Shown here in pieces: positions 1 through 9,100 of a DNA stretch of 64,000 nt. Below the pieces are notes generated by a model. That model had not been told where the DNA came from. It made no database searches and worked only from the letters and a program-made list of their open reading frames with translations. Every line of letters starts with the position of its first letter. Position 1 is the first letter of the stretch. Source of the DNA: Charina bottae (Eukaryota > Chordata > Lepidosauria > Squamata > Charinaidae); the NCBI GenBank assembly GCA_023362775.1, contig JALMGJ010000002.1, forward strand, positions 108,989,981 through 109,053,980, read 5' to 3'. The translations under genes were made by a program, and so were the position numbers.

Positions 1-1437
1 CCCCTGCAGTAAGTACGATTTATTGGATAAACCACAATTGGTTATGTTTGCACAACCACTATATTTACATATATAATTGCAGGGTTCACAGCGCACAAAT
101 AAATGAATCACACAGTTTTGTGTAATGCATGACCCCAGAAGCCAAATTATGTTAATTTTAAGTTATGGGGTTTGAACTATTCCTTCTTTTGCACGATCTT
201 GTAGTTTTCATTATCTGAGCCTATATTCTTTGTCTCTTTTAGAACATATTCTCCTCAGACCTCTTCTAATTTGAGTGCTGGGCATTTGTTCACAGACCAG
301 CTACAGTGTTTTCTATTTTGAAGGATAAGGTACCCAATTCATTGCACATGAGGAGATTGTGGTGAAATGGACTTTTGTTGGTGCACATTTATTAAATGGA
401 TTTGGAAAGCTGAACTGAGCACAGACTGATAATATTTATGGCTTATGAATGCAGTGGTATTTATTAGCTTTATTCAAACCAATCTCTATTTTTCAGCCAG
501 TACAGTATCCGTTGCCTTCTGCATTTCCAAAGTAATTTGACATTCTATTTGATTTTAATAAGATAACGCTAAAGGTTTCACAGCATCATCACAAATATGT
601 TTCCCATTCTGCAAATGTTTATAACACCTAACTTTAATTGTAATATGATACAAAATCAAGGCTTATTATTCCCTGGAATTTGGCATGCTTTTTTTTTTCC
701 TATTAAAACTGAATGCAATTTGGCAGTTCTTCTCTCTTCAGTTCCTACTGTAAAATAGAGTAAGAAAAAAGCCAGTGGCCTACTAGTAGCTAATAACATT
801 GACAAAATGAGACTAGCCAGCTAAGAAAAGTTTCAGAATGGAGTGTTACAGTCACCCAATCATATCTTATTCTAGGATTCTAAGTTCCATTCTAAACCCC
901 ATCATTTTTCACTTTTCTCCCTCCAACAGTAATCTAATGCAGACATTTGTCTTCATATACGAAGATGAATAAAAAGGATTTCATATAAAAAGGATTGGGG
1001 ACCTGGATGCACATGAAAGCCCTTCCCTCATTGTCCTCACCCACATGGTTGTTTTCAAAATCTTTGTCCATTTAAGAGCTGAAAAAGGTTGGGTGTTTGG
1101 GTGAATGGACTTATAACCTAATCTGCAGTTCAGAATCCCAAGAAGGCAAGATTCTCAGTCAGGAACAGGATTGTAAATCCCTTACCTGAATACACTTCCA
1201 TCCATCGCATTCCATCTGAGCCAAATGCACAAAGGCATTTGGAGGCTTCACAGGGCATGGGGAAATTGGGGGTAGAAGCTAAATGCAAGTCCCTTTGCTC
1301 AGCCCTAATGAACCCTCTGTAGGTGCAGTAAATTCTTTCATACTTCTCTGTTTATTTATTTGTACTTTTGTTCATTACTTTCCTTTCCTTACTTTTCTTT
1401 TTCAAAATGTGTATTGTTTTTATTCTTTCATAAATTT

Positions 1438-1440
<3 letters not shown>
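1..1440. other. AT-rich unique DNA, no gene seen
   Basis: No long open frame, transposon end or RNA gene is recognised here. The stretch is AT-rich with short homopolymer runs and looks like ordinary non-coding vertebrate DNA. Confidence 0.6.

Positions 1441-1515
<75 letters not shown>
1441..1515. repeat. (CA)n-(GA)n compound microsatellite
   Basis: About 20 CA dinucleotides, interrupted by single G bases, pass directly into about 13 GA dinucleotides. The 88-codon open frame across it (1283-1549) is produced by the repeat and is not a gene. Confidence 0.95.
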
Positions 1516-1518
<3 letters not shown>

Positions 1519-2280
1519 TGTGTTACTGAACATACTCAGTTCAGTTTAGGCTATTTTGGAGCTTTGGAGCTCCCCAACTTAAGGTTATTTTGCCATTTTC
1601 TTAAGCAAAGAAATATGTTCATACTAAGGATATTCTAGAAATATTAGGTAGGGATGTCCACAGAGTAGGGGGAAGGTGGCAGCCATAAGAATGTGATTGA
1701 AGCTTTACCTATTTATTTGTTTGTTTTTTGGTGTGAAGCACCATCTTGGATACCATCTTGACTTTTTTGACCATACTCTCAAATACCCATGATTAGGCTT
1801 TTGTTTTGCTCCCCCAAAGGGGAAAAATGGCTACTGAAAATCAGTGGGTACAACCAATGAGCAAGTCCAACCTTCTGCCTAAAGAGAGGGACCTGGTGCC
1901 ACAGACCCCAGTACACACATTGTACTAAGTATAGCATGTATTTTCCCCTTGTGATTCCCATCCCATTAACCCAATAGTAACCCTCAAGGTTGTTTTTTTC
2001 AAAACAGAGGTCATTATTCCACCTGCCTCCCACATGAAGGGGGGCAACCAAAGTGTTATTCAGTAGTAGAAATATTCACATGAATCAATATTTTCATTTT
2101 TAAGACAGCAAAATACATCTGTTAAAATGTAATTCTCAGATTTATTTCAGTATTTTAACTTTCCTATTATAGGACTACTAATTTCAATAGACAAAACAAC
2201 AAACAAACAAACAAAAACAATTACACTGATATAGGATACAGTGATACAATGAGTATTATTTTTTCTTAATTTTTCTTTTC
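1516..2280. other. Unique DNA, no gene seen
   Basis: Non-coding AT-rich sequence. A short (ACAAA)n run lies near 2193-2218. The 90-codon minus-strand frame at 1779-2051 has no recognisable domain and is likely chance. Confidence 0.5.
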
Positions 2281-2442
2281 TTGATTGTATAATTTATTAT
2301 TGAGAGCTCTTGCACCAAAGTCAAATTCCTTGTATGTTTAGTCATACTTGGACAATAAAGTATTTTATTCTATAATTCTATTCTATGAATTTATTATTGA
2401 GAGCTCTTGCACCAAAGTCAAATTCCTTGTATGTTTAGTCAT
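2281..2442 (+). repeat. L2-type LINE 3' tail, duplicated in tandem (97-bp unit)
   Basis: The sequence reads like the 3' end of an L2-clade LINE: a conserved stretch ending near AATTCCTTGTATG, then an ACTTGG-CAATAAAG block and a TTCTATTCTA-rich tail. The unit starting at 2291 recurs at 2388, a spacing of 97 bp. The second copy stops at 2442 because BovB is inserted there, and it resumes at 7950-8005 beyond BovB. The L2 assignment is from memory of the tail motif and is moderate. Confidence 0.6.
2434..2442. repeat. Left target-site duplication of BovB
   Basis: TTTAGTCAT occurs here and at 7950-7958, immediately outside both ends of the BovB LINE. This 9-bp duplication marks a complete retrotransposition event. 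Confidence 0.85.
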
Positions 2443-2461
2443 TTGTTGTTTATTCGTTCAG

Positions 2462-4800
2462 TTACTTCCGACTCTTCGTGATTTCATGGACCAGTCCACA
2501 CCAGAGCTTCCTGTCAGCCATCACCATCCCCAGCTCCCCAACGGTCGAGTCTGTCACCTCCAGAATATCATCCATCCATCTTGCCCTTGGTCGGCCCCTC
2601 TTCCTTTTGCCTTCCACTTTCCCTAGCATCAGCATCTTCTCCAGGGTATCCTGTCTTCTCATTATATGGCCAAAGTACTTCAGTTTTGCCTTTAATATCA
2701 TTCCCTCAAGTGAGCAGTCTGGCTTTATTTCCAGGAGTATGGACTGGTTTGATCTTCTTGCAGTCCAAGGCACTCTCAGAATTTTCCTCCAACACCACAG
2801 TTCAAAAGCATCTATCTTCCTTCGCTCAGCCTTCCTTATGGTCCAGCTCTCGCAGCCATAGGTTACTACAGGGAATACCATTGCTTTAACTATGCGGACC
2901 TTTGTTGTCAGTGTAATGTCTCTGCTCTTAACTATTTTATCAAGATTTCTCATTGCTCTCCTCCCAAGAAGTAGACGTCTTCTGATTTCCTGGCTGCAGT
3001 CAGCGTCTGCAGTAATATTTGCGCCTACAAATACAAAGTCTGTCACTGCCTCCACTTTTTCTCCCTCTATTTGCCAGTTACCAATCAAGCTCATTGCCAT
3101 AATCTTGGCTTTTTTGAGGTTTAACTGTAACCCAGCTTTTGCACTTTCTTCTTTCACCTTCATCATAAGGCTCCTCAGCTCCTCCTCGCTTTTAGCCATC
3201 AAAGTGGTATAATCTGCATATCTGAGATTGTTAATGTTTCTTCCAGCAATTTTAACTCCAGCCTTGGATTCATCAAGCCCAGCATGTCGCATGATGTGTT
3301 CTGCATACAGGTTGAATAGGTAGGGTGAGAGTATAAAACCCTGCCGTACTCCTTTCCCAATCTTAAACTAGTCTGTTGTTCCGTGATCGGTTCTTACCAT
3401 TGCTACTTGGTCATTATACAGATTCCTCAAGAGGCAGACAAGATGACTTGGTATCCCCATACTACCAAGAACTTGCCACAATTTGTTATGATCCACACAG
3501 TCAAAGGCTTTAGAATAGTCAATAAAACAAAAATAGATGTTTATCTGAAACTCCCTGGCTTTCTCCATTTTCCAGCGGATATTGGCAATTTGGTCTCTAG
3601 TTCCTCTGCCTTTTCTAAACCCAGCTTGTACAGTACTTCTGGCAATTCTCGCTCCATGAATTGCTGGAGTCTACCTTGCAAGATCTTGAGCATTACCTTA
3701 CTGGCATGTGAAATAAGTGCCACTGTTTGATAGTTTGAACATTCTTTAGTGTTTCCCTTTTTTGGTATGGGGATATAAGTTAATTTTTTCCAATCTGATG
3801 GCCATTCTTGTGTTTTCCAAATTTGCTGGCATATGGAATGCATCACCTTGACAGCATCATCTTGCAAGATTTTAAACAGTTCAGCTGGGATACCGTCGTC
3901 TCCTGCTGCCTTGTTATTAGCAATGCTTCTTAAGGCCCATTCAACCTCACTCTTCAGGATATCTGGCTCTAACTCACTGACCACACCATCAAAGCTATCC
4001 CCAATATTATTATCCTTCCTGTACAGATCTTCCCTATATTCTTGCCACCTTTTCTTGCTCTCTTCTGCTTCTGTTAGATCCTTGCCACCTTTGTTTTTGA
4101 TCATACCCATTTTTGCCTGGAATTTACCTCCGATATTTCTAATTTTCTGGAAGAGGTCTCTTGTCCTTCCTATTCTATTATCTTCTTCCACTTCCACACA
4201 TTGCTGGTTTAAAAATAATTCCTTATCTCTTTTGGCTAACCTCTGGAATTTTACATTTAATTGGGCATATCTCCCCCTATCACTGTTGCCTTTTGCTTTC
4301 CTTCTTTCTTGGGCTACTTCCAGTGTCTCAGCAGACAGCCATCTTGCCTTCTTGGTTTTCTTTTTCTTTGGGAGGTTTTTTGTTGCCGCCTCCTGAACAA
4401 TGTTGCAAACTTCTGTCCATAGTTCTTACGGGACCCTATCTACTAAATCTAGTCCCTTAAACCTATTCTTCACTTCCACTTCATATTCATTAGGAATGTT
4501 AGTCAGCTCATATCTAACTGATCTGTGGGTCTTCCCTATTCTCTTTAGTCTGATTCCAAATTGTGCAATAAGAAGTTCGTGATCTGAACTACAGTCAGCT
4601 CCAGGTCTTGTTTTTTCTGACTGTATAGATGTCCGCCACCTTTGGCTACAAAGGATGTAGTCAATCTGATTTTGGTGTCGACCATCTGGTGAAGTTCATG
4701 TATAAAGTTGTCTTTTAGGCTGCTGGAAGAGCGTGTTTGTTATGCACAGTGAGTTGTCTTGGCAAAATTCTATCAGCCTATGTCCCACTTCATTTTGTTC
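2462..4800 (-). pseudogene. BovB reverse transcriptase part (frameshifted, active-site residue lost)
   Basis: Continuation of BovB downstream of the hAT insertion, read on the minus strand. It shows the end of the endonuclease region (near 4800-4600), then an RT fingers/palm block with IPAELFK and IPIPKKG (near 4000-3760), FIDYSKAFDCVDH (near 3530), and the catalytic-box region near 3220. The three best pieces, 4197-3541, 3568-3368 and 3292-2462, lie in different frames or are separated by stops. The YADD box reads YADY, so the second catalytic aspartate is lost. The C-terminal part after RT is long and well preserved, ending close to the element's 3' end. RT normally copies the LINE RNA at the nicked target; this one cannot. 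Confidence 0.9.
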
Positions 4801-4808
4801 TCCCAGAC
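4801..4808. repeat. Left 8-bp target duplication of hAT element A1
   Basis: TCCCAGAC here is repeated at 7078-7085, directly outside the element's terminal inverted repeats. Eight-base duplications are diagnostic of hAT transposons. Confidence 0.9.
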
Positions 4809-4864
4809 CAGGGGTCGGCAAACTTTTTATGCCGGGAGCCATTTTGACATGCTCGTGCACATTT

Positions 4865-4950
4865 TGAAATGCTAGAGAGCCAGGGGGCGGGGTTTGCGGG
4901 CGGGGGCCAATCACGTGGAAGGGGGCGGGGTTTGCGGGCGGGAGACGGCG
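4865..4950 (+). promoter_or_regulatory. Two promoter-like units (GC-box, CCAAT, E-box) at left end of A1
   Basis: The block GGGCGGGGTTTGCGGGCGGG followed by CCAATCACGTG appears, then a second partial unit. It contains Sp1-type GC boxes, a CCAAT box and a CACGTG E-box. A related unit lies at the right end (6953-6995). That these motifs are functional is only inference. Confidence 0.5.
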
Positions 4951-5004
4951 TCCACCCGGCCCAGCTGCCCGGGGTCCAGGGAGATCAGCTCCGGCGGGAT
5001 CTGT

Positions 5005-5157
5005 GGCGAAGAGCGGCTGTGGGGGGGGGGGCGGGCGGCGACGACAAGCGATGCGCTTCAGGCTTTCAGCGCTGGAAGGAGGCCCGCCTTCCAGCGCTGA
5101 AAGCCTGAAGCGCGCCGCTTGTCGTCGCCGCCCCCCCCCCCCACGGCCGCTCTTCGA
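5005..5157. repeat. Long near-perfect palindrome in A1
   Basis: Two arms of about 75 bp meet near 5083. They include a G-run/C-run pair (5021-5031 against 5131-5142) and the shared block CTTCAGGCTTTCAGCGCTGG in the left arm with its complement in the right arm. Such a sequence could form a cruciform or RNA hairpin. Confidence 0.88.
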
Positions 5158-5175
5158 CTGCCCGCGTTGAACAAA

Positions 5176-6885
5176 GATGATGATGGAGGGTGGGAAACGA
5201 GGCCTGCCCGCTTACCTGCCTGCCTCCCTCCCTCCGCGAGGCCCCCGCTGCCTTCCCGGGGTCCAAGCCGGATCGGGGGCCTCGCGGAGAGAGGCAGGCA
5301 GGCAGGTAACCGGGCAGCCCTGGCCTCCGCCGCCGGGCCCGCCCCCCTCGGCCGCTTCCGCCCGCCCGCGTTGAAGAAACAAGATGATGGAGGGTGGGAA
5401 ACGAGGCCTGCCCGCTTACCTGCCTGCCTGCCTCCCTCCGCGAGGCCCTCCGCTGCCTTCCCGGGGTCCAAGCCGGATCGGGGGCCTCGCGGAGAGAAGC
5501 AGGCAGGCAGGTAAGCGGGCAGCCCTGGCCTCCGCCGCCGGGCCCGCCCCCCTTGGCCGCTTCCGCCCGCCTGCGTTGAAGAAAGAAGATGATGGAGGGT
5601 GGGAAACGAGGCCTGCCCGCTTACCAGCCTGCTTGCCTCCCTCCGCGAGGCCCTCCGCTGCCTTCCCGGGGTCCAAGCCGGATCGGGGGCCTCGCGGAGA
5701 GAAGCAGGCAGGCAGGTAAGTGGGCAGCCCTGGCCTCCGCCGCCGGGCCCGCCCCCCTCGGCCGCTTCCGCCCGCCCGCGTTGAAGAAAGAAGATGATGG
5801 AGGGTGGGAAACGAGGCCTGCCCGCTTACCTGCCTGCCTGCCTCCCTCCGTGAGGCCCCCCGCTGCCTTCCCGGGGTCCAAGCCGGATCGGGGGCCTCGC
5901 GGAGAGAGGCAGGCAGGCAGGTAAGCGGGCAGCCCTGGCCTCCGCCGCCGGGCCCGCCCCCCTCGGCCGCTTCCGCCCGCCCGGGGTGAAGAAAGAAGAT
6001 GATGGAGGGTGGGAAACGAGGCCTGCCCGCTTACCTGCCTGCTTGCCTCGCTCCACGAGGCCCCCCGCTGCCTTCCCGGGGTCCAAGTCGGATCAGGGGC
6101 CTCGCGGAGAGAGGCAGGCAGGCAGGTAAGCGGGCAGCCCTGGCCTCCGCCACCGGGCCCGCCCCTCTCGGCCGCTTCCGCCCGCCCGCGTTGAAGAAAG
6201 AAGATGATGGAGGGTGGGAAACGAGGCCTGCCCGCTTACCAGCCTGCTTGCCTCCCTCCGCGAGGCCCTCCGCTGCCTTCCCGGGGTCCAAGCCGGATCG
6301 GGGGCCTCGTGGAGAGAAGCAGGCAGGCAGGTAAGTGGGCAGCCCTGGCCTCCGCCGCCGGGCCCGCCCCCCTCGGCTGCTTCCGCCCGCCCGCGTTGAA
6401 GAAAGAAGATGATGGAGGGTGGGAAACGAGGCCTGCCCGCTTACCAGCCTGCTTGCCTCCCTCCGCGAGGCCCTCCGCTGCCTTCCCGGGGTCCAAGCCG
6501 GATCTGGGGCCTCGCGGAGAAAGGCAGGCAGGCAGGTAAGCGGGCAGCCCTGGCCTCCGCCGCCGGGCCCGCCCCCCTCGGCCGCTTCCGCCCGCCCGGG
6601 TTGAAGAAAGAAGATGATGGAGGGTGGGAAACGAGGCCTGCCCGCTTACCTGCCTGCTTGCCTCGCTCCGCGAGGCCCCCCGCTGCCTTCCCGGGGTCCA
6701 AGTCGGATCAGGGGCCTCGCGGAGAGAGGCAGGCAGGCAGGTAAGCGGGCAGCCCTGGCCTCCGCCGCCGGGCCCGCCCCCCTCGGCCGCTTCCGCCCAC
6801 CCGCCCGCGTTGAGCGAAGATGATGATGGGGGGCGGGAAACGAGGCCTGCCCGCTTACCTGCCTGCTTGCCTCTCTCCGCGCAGG
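5176..6885 (+). repeat. 205-bp GC-rich tandem repeat (8 units plus a partial ninth)
   Basis: The landmark GATGGAGGGTGGGAAACGAG recurs at steps of 205 bp from about 5180 to 6614, then once more about 206 bp further on. Units differ at only a few positions. Each unit also contains its own inverted repeat: TTACCTGCCTGCCTGCCTCC in the first half and its complement in the second half, around a CCGGATCGGGGGCCTCGCGG-like core. Many 61-137-codon frames on both strands are shadows of this array. Confidence 0.95.
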
Positions 6886-6950
6886 GGCTGCTGCGGCTGG
6901 AGATGGCGCTGCCTCCCTGCTGCGCCGGGCCTCGCTCAGTGCGAGAGCCA
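6880..6950 (+). other. Exon-like GC-rich segment inside hAT A1
   Basis: A pyrimidine-rich run ending in CAG is followed by GGGCTGCTGCGGCTGGAGAT. The same 27-bp segment occurs in copy A3 near 47196-47222, in the opposite orientation relative to the element ends. It reads GLLRLEMAL in one frame. It may be captured host-gene sequence; I cannot name the source. Confidence 0.35.
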
Positions 6951-7085
6951 GGGGGCGGGGTTTGCGGGCGGGGGCCTATCACGTGGAAGGGGCGGGGGTG
7001 AGTTCAGCTGCGGAAGAGCCACACTCAAGGGGCCAAAGAGCCGCATCTGGCTCGCGAGCCGCCATTTCCGACCCTTGTCCCAGAC

Positions 7086-7728
7086 CATGCTTGCCTGTAA
7101 TTCCAGGTGTCATTTGACTACCCACCTTAGCATTCCAGTCTCCTGTAATGAAAATAACATATCTTTTTGGCGTATTATCCAGTAGGTGCTGCAGATCCTC
7201 ATAGAACTGATCTACTTCTGCTTCTTCAGCATCTGTGGTTGGGGCATATATTTGGATCACTGTGATGTTAAATGGCTTACCCTGAATTTGAATTGAGATC
7301 ATTCTATCATTTTTTGGATTGTATCCAAGCACTGCTTTAGCCACTTTATTATTAATTATGAAGGCTACTCCATTTCTTCTGTGGTCCTCTTGTCCACAGT
7401 AGTAGATCTGGTGGTCATCTGATATGAAGTGGCCCATTCCAGTCCATTTCAGTTCACTGACACCCAAAATGTCTATATTTAATTTTGACATCTCACCAAT
7501 AACCACATCCAATTTGCCCTGGCTCATAGATCTTACATTCCAGGTTCCTATGGTGTGTTGATCTTTAGAACATCGGATTCGTCGTTCACCACCAGCACCA
7601 TTGGCCGCTAGCCGTCCTTTCGGCTTTGAGCTAGCTGCATCATCACATCTGGGGCTAGTTGAATTTTTCCTCTGTTCTTCCCCAGTAGCATTTTGACCAT
7701 CTTCGGACCTGGGAGTCCCATCTTCCAA
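7086..7728 (-). pseudogene. BovB endonuclease part (disrupted)
   Basis: The amino-terminal part of the BovB polyprotein. It shows the apurinic/apyrimidinic-like endonuclease blocks GTWNVRSM, SELKWTG and GDWNAKVG; in this family these domains nick target DNA to prime reverse transcription. The frame opens at 7728 and stays open for about 210 codons until the hAT insertion at 7077 cuts it. The native protein continues beyond the insertion, in sequence below 4808. A lysine-rich leader precedes the nuclease. The hAT element supplies the in-frame stop, so no intact enzyme is made. Confidence 0.88.
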
Positions 7729-7949
7729 TGGTATACCGACATATCTCTGGTTGTACTGATCTATTTAGTTTTCATGGCAAGAATACTGCGGTGGGTTGCC
7801 GTTACCTTCCCCTGGGATCATATTTAGTCTGACCTCTCTGCCATGAGCTTCCCATCTTTGGTGTCCCTTCATGGTTTAGCTCATTGTGCTCATTGAGGTG
7901 CTCAAGCTCCAGCACCACGACAAGGTAATGATCTCCTTTGCTGAAGATA

Positions 7950-8072
7950 TTTAGTCATACTTGGCCAATAAAGTCTTCTATTCTATAATTCTATTCTATG
8001 AATAGAGAGTGAGTGTGTCTGTAGGGTGGGACAATTTCTTCAATGAACTTTCTGCCCCAAGCTTCTCAGAGT
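7950..8072 (+). repeat. Rest of the L2-type tail, then short unique flank
   Basis: The target duplication TTTAGTCAT opens this piece, followed by ACTTGGCCAATAAAG and a TTCTATTCTA-type tail to about 8005. It is the continuation of the tail interrupted at 2442. Unique sequence follows to 8072. Confidence 0.6.
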
Positions 8073-8124
8073 TTTGTTTTGTTTTGTTTTGTTTTGTTTT
8101 GTTTTGTTTTGTTTTGTTTTGTTT
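8073..8124 (+). repeat. (TTTTG)n microsatellite, left of copia
   Basis: About ten GTTTT units. The copia element sits inside this tract; the tract resumes at 12093. The last five bases, TGTTT (8120-8124), are the left copia target duplication. Confidence 0.9.
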
Positions 8125-8578
8125 TGTCACAGAGGGAGTGCGGATGGAGCGGCCTGCTTCTCTCCTAGGCACCAGTGATCCAAGTACTATGCAGTAAATA
8201 GACTCCAAATCAGAAGTTAAACAAATATCCTATTTACTTTATATACATACGTATTTACAGATCACTTCCACAAGTAACAAATGATACACCATCAACGATA
8301 CAGCTTTCACGAGGTAAAAATGGGAATAATATGGAATACAGAATATCTCTGCATTTATAGTCAAACTGACCTATCACATTATAGGTCAATCTCGTTAACT
8401 ACCACACCCAACCTAACTCTAAGCACCTGTTGAATGAGTCACACATGACACATCATTCCTACAACAATGGCTGCTAATTGGGTGACTGTGCAGAATATTT
8501 CACCTTTTACCTAGAAATCAAGCCTCTCTGTATAATTTATATCTAGAAGTAAATTCCTGGGTTTATCAAACCCTAACA
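8125..8578 (-). repeat. Copia 3' LTR (lower-coordinate copy)
   Basis: 454 bp. From 8145 to 8578 it is base-for-base identical, as far as I can read, to 11659-12092. Its first 20 bases (the U5 tip) differ from those of the other LTR. Confidence 0.9.
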
Positions 8579-8585
8579 CCCCTTC
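8579..8585 (-). promoter_or_regulatory. Copia polypurine tract
   Basis: On the minus strand GAAGGGG immediately precedes the TGTTAGGG start of the 3' LTR. Position and composition fit the plus-strand primer site of LTR elements. Confidence 0.7.
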
Positions 8586-8849
8586 AATTTACAATAGATA
8601 TTACAATCACATATACAGAATAGAAGACATACACATTTGAGATATACACATCCTATGTCTATCTATGCTTAGAGGCTTTGTCATCACATCTGCTACATTA
8701 CACTCAGATGGACAATATTGCAAATCAATACAATACAATACAATAAACTTCCAATTATTGACTGATCACATATTCTTGATCACACGAAGTTTGTTCATTG
8801 TCTCCAGTCTCTGTCATGACAAAATCCGTTGTCATCGGGGTTGAAACTT
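8586..8849 (-). pseudogene. Copia pol 3' remnant
   Basis: Sequence between the truncated RT and the polypurine tract. A minus-strand frame near 8700 reads ADVMTKPLSID, which resembles the ADMLTKPL block at the C terminus of copia RNase H. Most of RNase H is absent, so a deletion joins RT directly to the pol end. Confidence 0.55.
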
Positions 8850-9077
8850 CTAACCCCCATCAACCTTCTGAATACCCATGCCTAGGTAATTCTTAATTTC
8901 TCCCAGATCTTTGACATCAAAGTGCTGTTTCAGATTTTCAGTAAATACAATTACCCTGCTTTGATCTTTCGCTATAAGACACAAATCGTCTACAAATATC
9001 AAAAGCAAAATCTGTTCATCATTTTCACATTGCTTTACATACAGACATGGGTCAGCTATACTACACTTGAATCCCAT
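8850..9077 (-). pseudogene. Copia reverse transcriptase fragment
   Basis: A 75-codon minus-strand frame carrying the copia RT palm: ADPCLYVK near residue 8, the catalytic FVDD box at residues 28-31 (usually YVDD), then HFDVKDLGEIKNYLGM. It is separated from the 755-codon frame upstream in the transcript by a short region with a stop. The RT fingers and first catalytic aspartate are missing, so it cannot act as polymerase. It stops near 8850, followed by only a trace of RNase H. Confidence 0.88.
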
Positions 9078-9100
9078 CTGCTGCCATTGCTAAGGCAAAC

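Larger units (their letters stand above)
4809..7077. mobile_element. Non-autonomous hAT element, family A (copy A1), carrying a satellite array
   Basis: Terminal inverted repeats CAGGGGTCGG and CCGACCCTTG are flanked by an exact 8-bp duplication, inside BovB. No transposase is encoded. Its right subterminal region (GCCACACTCAAGGGGCCAAAG, near 7018-7038) also occurs in copies A2 (36586-37169) and A3 (46978-48383). The interior is very GC-rich: GC-box/CCAAT/E-box-like units at both ends, a 150-bp palindrome (5005-5157) and a 205-bp tandem array (5176-6885). The long open frames inside come from the array and are not genes. The terminal motif resembles Charlie-type hATs known from other vertebrates. 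Confidence 0.93.
2443..7949 (-). mobile_element. Near full-length BovB (RTE clade) LINE, interrupted by a hAT element
   Basis: A minus-strand non-LTR retrotransposon bounded by a 9-bp target duplication. Without the internal hAT insertion (4809-7077 plus its 8-bp duplication) it is about 3.2 kb, the usual full length of BovB. In transcript order it has a 5' region (7949-7729), an apurinic-type endonuclease, a reverse transcriptase and a short 3' tail at 2443-2500 rich in GTTGTT and GTCGGA-like motifs. The RT C-terminal region strongly resembles known BovB protein, including the SWTI-KAE-IDAFELWCWR and VPWTARRSNQS blocks. BovB is known for horizontal transfer among squamates and ruminants. The reading frame has stops and frame changes, so this copy is dead. 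Confidence 0.93.

Noticed and set aside
5176..6885. CRISPR-like array
   Set aside because: Units are contiguous 205-bp tandem copies without unique spacers, in a eukaryotic transposon.
5058..6982. Many 61-248-codon frames on both strands
   Set aside because: They repeat every 205 bp with the same peptide, so they are translations of the tandem array.
8145..8578. Copia LTR beginning at TGGAGC
   Set aside because: Those borders give no target duplication and leave the tRNA-iMet-like site 21 bases from the LTR. Starting at TGTC fixes both.
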